A stretch of DNA of 64,000 nt from Pseudoalteromonas viridis (GTDB lineage Bacteria; Pseudomonadota; Gammaproteobacteria; Enterobacterales; Alteromonadaceae), in assembly GCF_017742995.1 (NCBI RefSeq), contig NZ_CP072425.1, forward strand, positions 744,001 to 808,000, in the 5' to 3' direction. Position numbers and translations under genes: made by a program. Positions 1-8,976 of this stretch are shown here, piece by piece. Numbering within the stretch: position 1 is the stretch's first letter; every line of letters begins with the position of its first letter. A model generated the notes under the pieces. It was given only the letters and a program-made list of their open reading frames with translations. It was not told the origin of the DNA and ran no database searches.

Positions 1-185
1 ATATCAATACCATGCTGGAGAGCGAGCTCTTGCGCAAAGCTATCGGCTGATTTACCTTCAAGTGCGGTTAAACCTGCTGAACTCACTTTAACATTTTTAC
101 CAGAGAGCTTACTCTTCAACACATACTCAGCGGTGGGACTTCGGCAAATATTACCTGCACATACCATTAAAATACTATCGAACAT
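1..185 (-). CDS. wzb: Low-molecular-weight protein-tyrosine phosphatase, Wzb type (partial)
   Basis: Only the first 61 codons lie in the window and the gene runs off the left edge. The product starts MFDSILMVCAGNICRSPTAE, which contains the C-X5-R phosphate-binding loop of low-molecular-weight tyrosine phosphatases (Cys9 to Arg15, followed by SP). In polysaccharide loci this family (Wzb/Etp) dephosphorylates the Wzc tyrosine autokinase and so controls Wzy-dependent polymer assembly and export. The start lies 13 bp after the stop of the Wza-type exporter on the same strand, giving the usual wza-wzb order. A wzc kinase gene is expected further left but is not visible. The family call is firm; the Wzb role rests on the neighbour. 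Confidence 0.86.
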   Translation of the reverse strand, partial: MFDSILMVCAGNICRSPTAEYVLKSKLSGKNVKVSSAGLTALEGKSADSFAQELALQHGID

Positions 186-198
186 ATTGCATTGCCTA

Positions 199-1326
199 CT
201 ACTGGTTATCTATGTCTTGTACACTATCGACGGTTGTTAACGCTGGTAACAACAGGCTGATAACTTTGTTCCAACGGGCTAATGGGGCGCTGGTTACGTA
301 AACAATGTCTTGAGGATCGAGCTCAAATTGCTCGGCTAACACTAATGAGGCAACATTTTTTGCGTTAAGCTGATATACGTCGGCAATTACACCGTCTTTT
401 TCAAAGTCGCGCTTGCGCAGTACAAAGATACCGTTAGCGTCTGCAGAACGCTCGTTAATGCCACCGGCTTCACTAAGCGCTTCGGCAAGGTTTAAACCAT
501 AACGATTAACTTCAACAGTGCCTACACGATTTACTTCACCTAGAACATATACGTTTCTTCGATCGTTACGCGCGACATGCACAATGTCACCGTGTTGTAA
601 CAATCGGTTTTGAGAGATGTCGCCTTTGGAGTAAAAGTCATCTAAACGGATCACTTCAGTTGTATTACCACGGGTAAATGTGACCGTTTGCCAATCGGCA
701 CGTTCATTTAAGCCGCCGGCTTGATTTAACGCATCGATTAAAGTGAGAGGGGTTTCTGTGACAGGGTAAACACCTGGCGTTTTGACCTCACCAGTTACAT
801 AGGCTTTCTGACTATAAAATCCTACTACCTTTACATCAACTTGCGGATCTTCAATGACTCGACTTAGACGCTTAACCAATTCTTCACGTACTTCTGAAAT
901 CGTTTTACCAGCGGCTTGAACCTTAGGGGCATAAGCGTAGGTTATCGTCCCATCAGCTTGAACTTTAAATCCGTCAAACTCCGCTGAGCGCTGAACAGCT
1001 GCGGGAATGGTTAACTCAGGGTGATCCCAGACCCCAATGGTGAGTACATCGCCAATCCCGAGTTTGTATTCGTAATTAGAAAGATCCAGACCTTTTGCTC
1101 GACCGACCGAGCCTTTTTCGGAAACTAAATTTTGATATTGAGCTTTTTGCTGAGAGAGTAGCGCTGAATCTATGAGTTGGATGTTTACTTTTTCTAGTTC
1201 CTTTTCAAGGTACTCTGTTTGCTCACCTTGTTTTAGTCCTTCAAAATGGCTGCCAGGTACAATTGTGCAGCCGCTCATTGCCAGAAAACATGCTGAAGCA
1301 ATGAAAGTTTTATAGCGTTGCGCCAT
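199..1326 (-). CDS. wza: Wza-type outer-membrane polysaccharide export lipoprotein
   Basis: This 375-residue protein belongs to the outer-membrane polysaccharide exporter (OPX) family, which forms the pore through which capsule or exopolysaccharide leaves the cell. A lipoprotein signal ends in AMSGC with the lipidated Cys at residue 20. A Poly_export domain follows at about residues 85-170 (YKLGIGDVLTIGVW), then two SLBB repeats. The C-terminal stretch around ARWNKVISLLLPAL resembles the amphipathic helix that spans the outer membrane in Wza. An AGGAA ribosome site precedes the ATG. It is followed after 13 bp by the Wzb-type gene. The length matches the family (about 380 residues). It is separated from the O-antigen-like operon by insertion-sequence debris, so it is probably a separate transcription unit. 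Confidence 0.9.
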   Translation of the reverse strand: MAQRYKTFIASACFLAMSGCTIVPGSHFEGLKQGEQTEYLEKELEKVNIQLIDSALLSQQKAQYQNLVSEKGSVGRAKGLDLSNYEYKLGIGDVLTIGVWDHPELTIPAAVQRSAEFDGFKVQADGTITYAYAPKVQAAGKTISEVREELVKRLSRVIEDPQVDVKVVGFYSQKAYVTGEVKTPGVYPVTETPLTLIDALNQAGGLNERADWQTVTFTRGNTTEVIRLDDFYSKGDISQNRLLQHGDIVHVARNDRRNVYVLGEVNRVGTVEVNRYGLNLAEALSEAGGINERSADANGIFVLRKRDFEKDGVIADVYQLNAKNVASLVLAEQFELDPQDIVYVTSAPLARWNKVISLLLPALTTVDSVQDIDNQ

Positions 1327-1571
1327 CCGTTCTTCCTAAAATCTTTCTGATTTAGCTTTTTTCTAAAGCCTTTTTCTAAAGGTCATCAATTAAACCATTT
1401 GTGGATTTTGTTAGCAAGTAATAGGTGTGTGAATTTTTATGTAGGCATTGGCAGCAGCGGAGTTCATTCAGTGCTATCAGTCATGATATCAATGCGCCGG
1501 GTCCGGTAGGTGTCGGCCTATGACTAACCGTCAGCTTTGTACTAAGTTACGCTTGAACGAACAACTCTAAG

Positions 1572-2027
1572 TTGGTACGAGCGAAGTGCAGAGCTGGCTG
1601 TTCATTACTGACCAAGTATCAGTATTCCGGAGGCATTAATATCATGGTTGATAGCACCGGTTTGAAGGTATACGGAAACGGCGAGTGGCACGTAATAAAA
1701 CACGGCGCAAACAAACGCCGGACATGGCGAAAGCTGCATCTGGCCATTGATGCAAATACACTCCAAATCGGTAGGCACTGAGTTATCTACAATCTCCGTA
1801 GCCGATTCAGAAGTTCTGGGTGGTTTACTCAGACCACTACGCAGGAAGATCAGCTCGGTAAAAGCGGATGGTGCTTATGATACCCGAGGCTGTTATGCCG
1901 AGGTGGCAGCCAAAAAAGGCCGACGCAGCGATCCCACCGAGGTGCAACGCGCAGTTGCGGGAGGGTGAACATGCTCAAGTGAAAGTGCTCAATAGAATGG
2001 CTGGGCTGGGTATGCCTGAGTATCAGG
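1572..2027 (+). pseudogene. IS5-family transposase remnant
   Basis: Three reading frames together resemble parts of an IS5-family DDE transposase. The first carries DSTGLKVYGNGEWHVIKHG and RTWRKLHLAIDANT. The next frame continues from about 1,775 with a segment resembling the second catalytic region (VKADGAYDTRGCY). A third fragment ends VKVLNRMAGLGMPE, like the usual IS5 C-terminus. At least two frameshifts and a large internal deletion are present, and the N-terminal third is missing, so the element cannot be active. It lies between the Wza unit and the end of the glycan operon. The family call comes from recalled motif similarity. Terminal inverted repeats were not found. Confidence 0.75.
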
Positions 2028-2035
2028 GAAACAAC

Positions 2036-2134
2036 ATACATGCCAGCGGCGTTCGCAATATCTGGCTAAGGGAAAATATGAATACTACTGCGTTACGGTT
2101 AGCAAAACTTGCCGAAACTCGACAACATTGGTAG
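2036..2134 (+). pseudogene. Short fragment resembling an IS481-type transposase N-terminus
   Basis: Directly after the IS5-like end, the frame reads HASGVRNIWLRENMNTT and then RLAKLAETRQHW. The GVRxIWLR core and the following basic helix resemble the helix-turn-helix of IS481-like transposases. Only about 30 codons remain, with no start and no catalytic domain. It may be debris of a second insertion sequence nested against the first. The fragment is short, so this assignment is tentative. Confidence 0.35.
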
Positions 2135-2210
2135 TGTGATTACGTCAAAATCGCTGGCACTTATACCGTCAGTATCCCTTAGCAATCACACTAATTCAGC
2201 TAAATCAAGA

Positions 2211-2245
2211 TTTTATAAGGTTATCTAACCGACAACCTTATAAAA
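2211..2245 (-). terminator. Perfect 12-bp hairpin at the end of the glycan operon
   Basis: TTTTATAAGGTT (2211-2222) and AACCTTATAAAA (2234-2245) are perfect inverted repeats with an 11-base loop. The hairpin lies 23 bp beyond the wzx stop codon, where transcription of the long minus-strand operon would end. On that strand the stem ends in its own U-rich arm rather than a separate U-tract, so intrinsic termination is plausible but not certain. Confidence 0.55.
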
Positions 2246-2267
2246 CCAATGTCATATAATATGAAAC

Positions 2268-3518
2268 TTACTCTTTTACATTTATCAAAATGGGGAAATG
2301 TTTTTCTGAGTAAAAAATATTTAGCAACAAGCTTACAAAGGAGCTAGTTACTGTCGCCAAACCCGCACCATAAATACCAAACTTAGGAATAAAAATTAAG
2401 TTTAGAAGAAGATTCAACACACCTGAAAAAATGTTAATTCCAGCTAAAACATGTGTCTTTCTTGCAATTGACAGACCTGGAAAAAACAGATAAGCACTCG
2501 ACAACAAAACAGAAAAAGATAAAATCACTAATATATCAGGTGCTTTACTGTACCCCTCTCCAGCTAGCAATACTATCAAAGGTTCAGAAATTAGAAAGGC
2601 AACTAAAATAAATCCAATACCTATTACAACATAATAGCGCAGTAGCTTATTTAAGTTACGAGGTGTATCAGGGTTATCTAGTTGACTATAAATCAAAGGC
2701 GCTAAAGCGCTCTGAAAACCAATAGTAAGTAAAGTCATACCTGACGCAATTCTAGCAGCAACACTGTACTCACCTAACTCTGAAAAATCTAGCATCTCTT
2801 TAATCATTAGCCTATCTGCAAAAGTTGCAAACACAACACCGAGACTTGATATAACTAGAGGAGATGAAAACTTGAGCATTTCTTTTAAGGTTTCCCAACA
2901 AGGGGGCACCAACCAAAAGGCGCGTAAGTTAAACAAGTTAATAATTGCAACAGATAACTGACCAATAATAACCCCCCATAACACCCCCTCTAGACCCATA
3001 GAAAAATGACTGAGTAGTAGATAAGTAATTATCGAGGTAATTGCTGCGGCAACAGCAGAAGACAAAGTTGCTGATTTCGCATTGAGATTTGAGCGATAAA
3101 TTACGGTTGACAGGTACATTAATGCCAATGAAAAATAACTAAATACCGACAAGGAGGCAATCGTTTTATTTTCAGCACTTTCTGTCAAAAAGTGCGCTAC
3201 ACTTTCCAAATTCAAGTGTACAAGAATTAATAAGAGCGAATAACAACCTAGAGTAAAGGTCAACCCAGCATTTATATATTTCGCCTTAGCATGTGGATTA
3301 TTTTCTGACTCAGATGAAAATCGTATAACAGCCTGAGCTATCTCCAAAGCGACTACCACACCGAGCACCAAGCCAACTGTTGTAATATAATCTAATATAC
3401 CATAGTCAGTCTTACTCAAATAACTAAGGTAAACAGGCAGCATTATAAACGCAATACCTTTAGTAAACAGGTTTGCGAGAGTGTATAAAGCAGAGTCCTT
3501 TAAAAAACGTTTAATCAT
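2268..3518 (-). CDS. wzx: Wzx-type lipid-linked oligosaccharide flippase
   Basis: A strongly hydrophobic protein of 416 residues with about 12 predicted membrane segments and the layout of the polysaccharide transport (PST/MOP) family. Wzx proteins flip undecaprenyl-diphosphate-linked repeat units across the inner membrane for Wzy to polymerise. The family's usual N-terminus is visible: a short basic segment, then SALYTLANLFTKGIAFIMLP. An in-frame TTG lies at 3530, but the ATG at 3518 is preferred because it overlaps the stop of the upstream glycosyltransferase (ATGATTAA), which suggests coupled translation. It is the last gene of the operon and is AT-rich, as is common for Wzx. The substrate cannot be read from sequence. 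Confidence 0.88.
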   Translation of the reverse strand: MIKRFLKDSALYTLANLFTKGIAFIMLPVYLSYLSKTDYGILDYITTVGLVLGVVVALEIAQAVIRFSSESENNPHAKAKYINAGLTFTLGCYSLLLILVHLNLESVAHFLTESAENKTIASLSVFSYFSLALMYLSTVIYRSNLNAKSATLSSAVAAAITSIITYLLLSHFSMGLEGVLWGVIIGQLSVAIINLFNLRAFWLVPPCWETLKEMLKFSSPLVISSLGVVFATFADRLMIKEMLDFSELGEYSVAARIASGMTLLTIGFQSALAPLIYSQLDNPDTPRNLNKLLRYYVVIGIGFILVAFLISEPLIVLLAGEGYSKAPDILVILSFSVLLSSAYLFFPGLSIARKTHVLAGINIFSGVLNLLLNLIFIPKFGIYGAGLATVTSSFVSLLLNIFYSEKHFPILINVKE

Positions 3519-4671
3519 CAAGCTGCTCAATTACATTATTTAGATATTTCGCACTAAAATCATACGTGCAATAACGCTCTACCCACTGAGTCCCTTTGTC
3601 TGCCTGCACCTGCAGTACCTCCATCGGACTCTCTAGTGCTTCCTTCAAATTGCCATATAGCTGCCAATAAGGGGTCACCACCCATGCCTCATTCGCACCT
3701 TCAAATAACGTCGGCTCTAATTGCCTGTCCGCCGAAGTCAGAAGCACCGCGTTATTCATCATCGCCTCTACACCAAACACGCCCGGCACCAGCGCATAAA
3801 ACTCATTCAGTACAATATGCGCCTTCGCAAGCTCTGCCATCACCTGGGTATTCGGCACCCCTATCAGCTCAACATACTCAAAGTCATACCCCTCTTCTTG
3901 TAGCTGCTTGATAACCGCCCTCACTATCGGCGTACCTTTAATAATCGGTGAGGATGGGGCGTGCAGTACCACTTTCTTTTCCTGCTTAAACTTCTCCGGC
4001 AAGTACCGGATCTTGCGCTCATCTGCAAAGTACAAAAATGGGTGACACTCTCGCTCTATATACGCCATTTGATCTGTCGATGGGTTAAAAATCGCTGACG
4101 CATATTTGTCTGCCGACTCCCCCAACATCTTTCGGATGTTTTCTCTAAACGCATTATCAATCCCTTTATGGGATATCGGCTGATAGGTCGTGATAACATC
4201 CATATTATGCGCTTTACCAAACGCATCTAAACGCTTAAATGAACGTATATCTGACCCCGTAAAATAGCAAATTACCTCACACCCATGTTTCTTCAGCTTA
4301 CTAAACTCATAAGCCCTGCCGTCCAGGTGCATCATCAGATAGCCATTTCCGCTGATATAGATGAAAGTCTTATAGCGCACCATCAAATACCCTAATACAA
4401 CCGGCGCGATAAGAGGCACAAGGGCCCGGCACACCTTATATTGACCAAAGTAGTAATCATACTTTTCATCATAATACGGGTTTTTATAGAAATTGACGGT
4501 TTTCGCGTTCTTTAAAGCGCCGCCCGCTGAATAAAGTATTGAAGCTATTTCTTCAATACCTATCACCACGCCTTCTTTTTGCTTAGGCCCAAATAACCTG
4601 AAAAATAGAAAGGAGACATTCAACAGCACTTTTTGCGCTAAGAAGACTCCCTTTAGCAGCATTAACTTCAC
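3511..4671 (-). CDS. Glycosyltransferase, GT-B fold, specificity unknown
   Basis: The product is about 386 residues with no clear named homologue. The C-terminal half looks like the nucleotide-sugar-binding domain of GT4-like (GT-B) enzymes. It has KKVVLHAPSSPIIKGT near residue 230, then ELAKAHIVLNEFYALVPGVFGVEAM, in which the Glu of the FGVEAM segment fits the family's EX7E region. No signal peptide is visible; a hydrophobic N-terminus and an internal segment (ALVPLIAPVVLGYLMV) suggest membrane association. The frame opens with GTG immediately after the amidotransferase stop, sharing one base. An ATG three codons later is an alternative start. Its position between sugar-synthesis genes and wzx implies it adds one residue of the repeat unit. 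Confidence 0.72.
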   Translation of the reverse strand: MKLMLLKGVFLAQKVLLNVSFLFFRLFGPKQKEGVVIGIEEIASILYSAGGALKNAKTVNFYKNPYYDEKYDYYFGQYKVCRALVPLIAPVVLGYLMVRYKTFIYISGNGYLMMHLDGRAYEFSKLKKHGCEVICYFTGSDIRSFKRLDAFGKAHNMDVITTYQPISHKGIDNAFRENIRKMLGESADKYASAIFNPSTDQMAYIERECHPFLYFADERKIRYLPEKFKQEKKVVLHAPSSPIIKGTPIVRAVIKQLQEEGYDFEYVELIGVPNTQVMAELAKAHIVLNEFYALVPGVFGVEAMMNNAVLLTSADRQLEPTLFEGANEAWVVTPYWQLYGNLKEALESPMEVLQVQADKGTQWVERYCTYDFSAKYLNNVIEQLDD

Positions 4672-5828
4672 TACTCTTTGTCCTTAATTACTTCATGCGG
4701 TAGTGTATATTTGATGTAAAAACTCCACGGAATGAGTCCCGCTTTTGCCATCACGTAGAAAAAAGGCCTCATCCGTTCAAAGGTCTTTTTGTAGTTCTTG
4801 AAGTCTGTATAGTATTTCTTCGGTTGCGTCATGAGCTTGTCGAACGCTTCGTCACTTAAGTTCAAACGCTTCTTATAATACTCCAACAACCCCTCTTCAA
4901 TGTGCGGCTCTTCTTTCATCAGCGCCAGCGCTTCTTCGCGTGTCATACGACCATCACGACAATAGGCTGAATAACCCACTATTCTGAAGTCACTGTTCCA
5001 GCGTTTAGGGAAGAAATAACTGTGGAAAAATGCCGCCGTTCTGTTCTCTAAGTGGTGGCCACCGTACCATGTCCAGCCATAGTCGCGCGTCAGCATCTCT
5101 TTCGCCGCTTCCTTATCATAGTCTAAGAAATAAAGCGGTCTTATCGATTTGATCTGGTTAAACATCATCCACTTCAACTGCTTTGACAGCCACAAATTCG
5201 GGAAGGTTTTCATTGGCACTGAGCCATATTCTTTGTGGACACTTTGAATGTATTTCGCATCCATATAAATCCACCCCATCGGCGCCGACCCCTCGGTTCT
5301 GAAAGAGTGACCATCAATCTTATACTTAATGCCATACTTCTCCGCCGCCATATTCATGGTGGTGGCCAGACCGATGTCTGTGGGACATTCAATATCACGC
5401 ACGCCTGCCTTTAGAAACGACAGAACAATATCATCAAACTCTTTTGAGTCCACAACATGCGTATACAAATCAATACCCAGCTTATCTGTCACCGCATGGA
5501 TATTTTCAGTCGCAATCGTTGAGTTCCACGTGTTATCAAAGTGCACTGCCAATAAACGCAGACCATACTTTTTGGTCATCAAATGCATCAGATAAGAGGA
5601 GTCACACCCCCCTGAAACACCGATTAACGCATCGTATTTCTTGCCCTTGCCCGCCGCTTTCATCTCATCAACAAGCTTTTGCAGCTCCTGCTCACCACGC
5701 TCATCATTAGGAAATTGCACTTCTAATTCTTCAATCTGGCGACAGTAGTTACAAATGCCCTCTGAATCAAATGTCGTATTCGGGACCGTTTCGTCATAAA
5801 TACAACGCTGACAAATTTGCACACTCAT
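4671..5828 (-). CDS. wbpG: N-acetyl sugar amidotransferase, WbpG/PseA type
   Basis: A 385-residue enzyme of the family that, with a HisH/HisF-like ammonia-supplying pair, converts an N-acetyl group of a nucleotide sugar into an acetamidino group. An N-terminal Cys cluster (CQRCIYDE, then ICNYC) and a PP-loop ATPase motif, GVSGGCDSSYL at about residue 65, are visible; the latter fits adenylation of the amide oxygen. In Pseudomonas aeruginosa, WbpG with its HisH and HisF partners acts on the 3-acetamido group of a 2,3-diacetamido uronic acid. Here hisH, hisF and wbpG lie in that order, and wbpA, B, D and E are all in the locus. The exact substrate is inferred. Because hisF is frameshifted, the activity may be lost in this strain. 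Confidence 0.86.
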   Translation of the reverse strand: MSVQICQRCIYDETVPNTTFDSEGICNYCRQIEELEVQFPNDERGEQELQKLVDEMKAAGKGKKYDALIGVSGGCDSSYLMHLMTKKYGLRLLAVHFDNTWNSTIATENIHAVTDKLGIDLYTHVVDSKEFDDIVLSFLKAGVRDIECPTDIGLATTMNMAAEKYGIKYKIDGHSFRTEGSAPMGWIYMDAKYIQSVHKEYGSVPMKTFPNLWLSKQLKWMMFNQIKSIRPLYFLDYDKEAAKEMLTRDYGWTWYGGHHLENRTAAFFHSYFFPKRWNSDFRIVGYSAYCRDGRMTREEALALMKEEPHIEEGLLEYYKKRLNLSDEAFDKLMTQPKKYYTDFKNYKKTFERMRPFFYVMAKAGLIPWSFYIKYTLPHEVIKDKE

Positions 5829-5829
5829 G

Positions 5830-6599
5830 TTATTTCGTTCCTAATAATTCTTTTAACTCTTTAAGTTTGGGAAATTTGATTAATACTCCCATCCCTTTCG
5901 ATTGGAAAACAGCCATGCTCCCCAATGCGACCGCTGATGCATGCCCTTGCTGCACCACCGTTTTAATATCTTCTTTACTGCCTGCGCCACCTAGTGCAAC
6001 CACCGGCACTTGCGTATTATCCGCAAAGTATCTGACCAAATCACAATCAAACCCTTCCCAGGTGCCTTCTTTGTCAATGTTATTGACGATTATCTCGCCC
6101 ACACCAATGTCATTTAGCAACGTAATCACTTCATCTAAACTTTTTTGATTCTTTTTTTACCGTTATGAAGATATACCTGCTGAACTTTTCTGAACCGCGA
6201 ACGCTTAATGTCTAACGTAGCAATGATACTTTGTGCACCATAAATTTTGATGGCCTCTTTTACAACCTGGGGATTGTCAAATAACAGCGAACTCACCGAT
6301 ACCTTCTCTACCCCCATGTAAAACAGCTTTCTAAAATCTTCGAGCGTCTTCACCCCGCCACCATAGCAAATCGGCATAAAACACTCTGAAACGATTTGCT
6401 GAATAAGTTCAAACTGGATTGGCAGCGCTTTACTTGACGCTCTTATATCAAACAGCACCAATTCATCCACTTCCATTTGGTTATATATTCGACATGAATT
6501 CGACGCGTCACCCACATAAACCGGTGACTTAAATTGGGTCGTCTTTACCAAACCCTGCCCATCTAATAATAGGGCCGGTATGACTCGAGTTCGTAACAT
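5830..6599 (-). pseudogene. hisF: HisF-like cyclase subunit, interrupted by a frameshift
   Basis: The first part (6599 to 6135) reads MLRTRVIPALLLDGQGLVKT and continues as a HisF-like beta/alpha barrel with CYGGGVKTLEDFRKL. It stops after NGKKRIKKV. The next frame continues without a gap as SLDEVITLLNDIGVGEIIVN and runs to 5830 with NIDKEGTWEGFD and VVALGGAGSKED. The break falls in a run of six A residues on the coding strand, near 6147-6152. Seven A residues would restore one frame of about 256 residues, the normal HisF length. With HisH, the intact protein would channel ammonia to the WbpG-type enzyme; it is not the histidine-pathway copy. A real indel or a homopolymer sequencing error are both possible. 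Confidence 0.85.
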
Positions 6600-7250
6600 T
6601 TAAATGCTCTCTGCAAAGTTCTTAAGTAGCTGCATACCAAACTTATGGCTTTTCTCAGGGTGAAACTGAAAACCCCACACATTCTCTTTGTGTACGGCAC
6701 AGACAAAATCATCTCCATAGTGACAGGTCAGTAACTGATAGGCTTCTGGTACATCACTGGCATGGTAAGAGTGAACAAAATAAAAGCGCGTTTCATCATC
6801 TAACGCTTTTAGCCCATCTAAAATAGGCGCATGCTCTTTGCAAGGCTGCACAACATTCCAGCCCATATGAGGAATACGTAACCGGCCGGGACCTGTTAAC
6901 AGCGACGGAGCAACCCCATTGAAGTTGAACTTCTTAACATGCCCGGGCACCAAACCCAGCCCTTCTTGCTCACCTTCATCGCTGGTTTTAAACAGCAGCT
7001 GCATCCCCAAACAAATCCCCATCAAAGGCGTTTTCCGCTCTGTCACTGCCTCGATAATCGCCGGCTTTAAACCACTTTCATTCAGCTTTTTAACGCCATT
7101 GTCCCAGTGACCCACACCCGGAAATATCAGTTTCTCAGCTTTTAACACTTCTTCTTTTGTGCTTATGACCTGCACCGGGTGCCCTATATGCTTGATGATA
7201 TTGACCACTGAGCCGATATTGCCCATCTGGCAATCTATTACTGAGATCAT
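6600..7250 (-). CDS. hisH: HisH-like glutamine amidotransferase subunit
   Basis: A 216-residue class-I glutamine amidotransferase. The catalytic triad is visible as Cys80 in [10 protein letters not shown] and His197/Glu199 in FQFHPEKS, and the N-terminus [16 protein letters not shown] matches HisH. It should hydrolyse glutamine and pass ammonia to the HisF-like barrel. With no histidine-biosynthesis genes nearby and a WbpG-type amidotransferase two genes on, this copy most likely serves acetamidino-sugar synthesis. The start overlaps the acyltransferase stop by 4 bp. The stop abuts the hisF ATG with no spacer, so the pair should be translated together in equal amounts. Confidence 0.88.
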   Translation of the reverse strand: MISVIDCQMGNIGSVVNIIKHIGHPVQVISTKEEVLKAEKLIFPGVGHWDNGVKKLNESGLKPAIIEAVTERKTPLMGICLGMQLLFKTSDEGEQEGLGLVPGHVKKFNFNGVAPSLLTGPGRLRIPHMGWNVVQPCKEHAPILDGLKALDDETRFYFVHSYHASDVPEAYQLLTCHYGDDFVCAVHKENVWGFQFHPEKSHKFGMQLLKNFAESI

Positions 7251-7774
7251 TCGCTCTCCTGATATTTTAAACTGCTTCCAATCACTTTCGCCGGCGTGCC
7301 ATATACAACCGTGTTATCCGCAACGTCCCTTGTTACTAAACTGTTTGCACCAACCACAACATTGTCACCAATCTTGACGCCCTTCACAATGATGCTATTG
7401 GGACCGATATAACAATGATCACCGATGGCGGTCGGGGCCTGCTCTATCCTGGCTTGCCCACCGGTTAACGAGCGACGCACCGTATCATGGGTATAAATTT
7501 GTACCCCCGCTGAAATACTACAGTGGGCACCAATTGTTAAACCGCCGCCACTGCCATCCAGTACCGTATTCGGGCCTATCCAGGTGTCATTCGCAACTGA
7601 CACATCCCCCAAAACCAGGCTACTGTCATAAATGGAAGTATTCGCGCCAAAGCCTAACAGCTTCGCTTTTTCCCAACGATCTACAACCGTGTCGCCAAAT
7701 GGCAGGACCCGGTTGTATGTCTGTTTGAAAAACTGACTGCGCGCGTTAAAGAAGGCTTTTAATTTATCCAGCAT
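7247..7774 (-). CDS. Left-handed beta-helix acyltransferase
   Basis: A 175-residue protein built from hexapeptide repeats typical of left-handed beta-helix acyltransferases, for example [20 protein letters not shown] and [20 protein letters not shown]. It ends with the [10 protein letters not shown] motif common to sugar N- or O-acetyltransferases. A helical N-terminus of about 45 residues precedes the helix. The start overlaps the end of the DegT-type aminotransferase gene by 11 bp, so it most likely acetylates the amine that enzyme installs. An O-acetyltransferase role cannot be excluded. It differs from the WbpD-type acetyltransferase of the same operon, which suggests two separate amino-sugar modifications. 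Confidence 0.8.
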   Translation of the reverse strand: MLDKLKAFFNARSQFFKQTYNRVLPFGDTVVDRWEKAKLLGFGANTSIYDSSLVLGDVSVANDTWIGPNTVLDGSGGGLTIGAHCSISAGVQIYTHDTVRRSLTGGQARIEQAPTAIGDHCYIGPNSIIVKGVKIGDNVVVGANSLVTRDVADNTVVYGTPAKVIGSSLKYQESE

Positions 7775-8888
7775 GACCTAAAACTTCAGTCAAAGCATTC
7801 ACCACGCGTGTGATATCTTCATCGCACATACCTTCATGCAAAGGTAACGCCAGGCCATGCGTATATAAACGCTCGCCTTCTGCATAACGCTGTTGGGTGT
7901 TGTATGCATGGTCGAACAAGCCAAGTGCACTCATGCTCTGAGCACCTAAATTCGATTCAACTTGCTTGTCTCTTAACTGCGCAATCACGTCACTTCGGTT
8001 AAAGTGCCCTGCCAATACGGTCATATACGTTTGCACGCTATGCCCCTCAACAATCGTCGGCAAGGTTAACTGACCTTCAGCCACAAGCGGTGCCAGCTGC
8101 GCGGTGTATTGATGTGCAAGCGCTCTGCGCTTTGCTATCCAGTTATTTAGCTCAGGTAAAATGGCCCGGCCAATGGCACCCTGAAAATTCGTCAGACGAT
8201 AGTTAAGGCCTACACACTTAAACTCAACGCCCTTGTCTGTGCGCTGCATACCATGGCTTCTCAATAACATCGCTTTTTCATGCAAAGCACTGTCATTGGT
8301 CACCAATGCGCCCCCCTCACCGGTTGTGAGTGTTTTGCGCGGATGAAATGAGAAACACCCAAACTCTGCTGCCGTGCCCACCATGGTCCCCTGCTCGCTG
8401 GCACCTAATGCGCAGGCCGCATCTTCAATCATAAACAGGCCATGTTGCCGGGCTATCTCTTTGTACGCGTTCAGGTGCGTTGGATTTCCAAACTCCAGCA
8501 CGGGCATGATGGCTTTGAGTGTCTCTGGCCCCTGCCAACTCTCTATGCAGGCTTGCAACTTGTGCGGGTCTAAATTGTATGAGGTGCTATCTACATCAAC
8601 GATGATTGCCTTAGCCCCTACCGCTTCCACAATGTTCGCTGTGGCAGTGAAGGTAAAATCAGGCACAATCACAGCATCACCCGGACCAATATTCAGCGCA
8701 AGTAACGCCAGATGCAGCGCTGCCGTACCATTACTCACCACTAACGCATGCTTGACACCTAAAAACTCAGCAAGCTCTTGCTCAAATAAATTACATTCTT
8801 CACCATGAACCAGCTGACCGCTGCGAAGAATGTCACCTACTTTTTCTATTGCAGACTCTGGTATTTGTGGCTGTGATAGTTTAATCAT
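7764..8888 (-). CDS. DegT/DnrJ/EryC1-family sugar aminotransferase
   Basis: A 374-residue PLP-dependent aminotransferase that adds an amino group to a keto-sugar nucleotide. The N-terminal [20 protein letters not shown] and [18 protein letters not shown] are family hallmarks. The Asp that pairs with the PLP nitrogen is in [10 protein letters not shown], and the Schiff-base Lys is in [18 protein letters not shown]. It differs from the WbpE-type enzyme further upstream, so the operon has two aminotransferases. The SDR enzyme before it could provide the keto substrate and the acyltransferase after it could acetylate the product. Whether it acts at C-4 or C-3 cannot be decided from sequence. Confidence 0.88.
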   Translation of the reverse strand: MIKLSQPQIPESAIEKVGDILRSGQLVHGEECNLFEQELAEFLGVKHALVVSNGTAALHLALLALNIGPGDAVIVPDFTFTATANIVEAVGAKAIIVDVDSTSYNLDPHKLQACIESWQGPETLKAIMPVLEFGNPTHLNAYKEIARQHGLFMIEDAACALGASEQGTMVGTAAEFGCFSFHPRKTLTTGEGGALVTNDSALHEKAMLLRSHGMQRTDKGVEFKCVGLNYRLTNFQGAIGRAILPELNNWIAKRRALAHQYTAQLAPLVAEGQLTLPTIVEGHSVQTYMTVLAGHFNRSDVIAQLRDKQVESNLGAQSMSALGLFDHAYNTQQRYAEGERLYTHGLALPLHEGMCDEDITRVVNALTEVLGHAG

Positions 8889-8976
8889 CTTCTAATAGAC
8901 TCTAAAATGTTGGTGGTACAGAGTTGGAGAGAGTGGGAGTAAGCAACCGAAACGTTACTTACTCTCTGTGACATCG

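Noticed and set aside
1327..1571. JUMPstart/ops element (RfaH site) before wza
   Set aside because: No sequence close to the ops consensus GGCGGTAG was found on the transcribed strand here or before the OtnA-like gene.
6135..6165. Programmed -1 frameshifting in hisF at the A-rich sites
   Set aside because: The frame does not place a classical X-XXY-YYZ heptamer such as A-AAA-AAG correctly: in-frame codons are AAA AAA GTT and AAA AAA AGA. No stimulatory stem was seen, and HisF is not known to use recoding. An indel is simpler.
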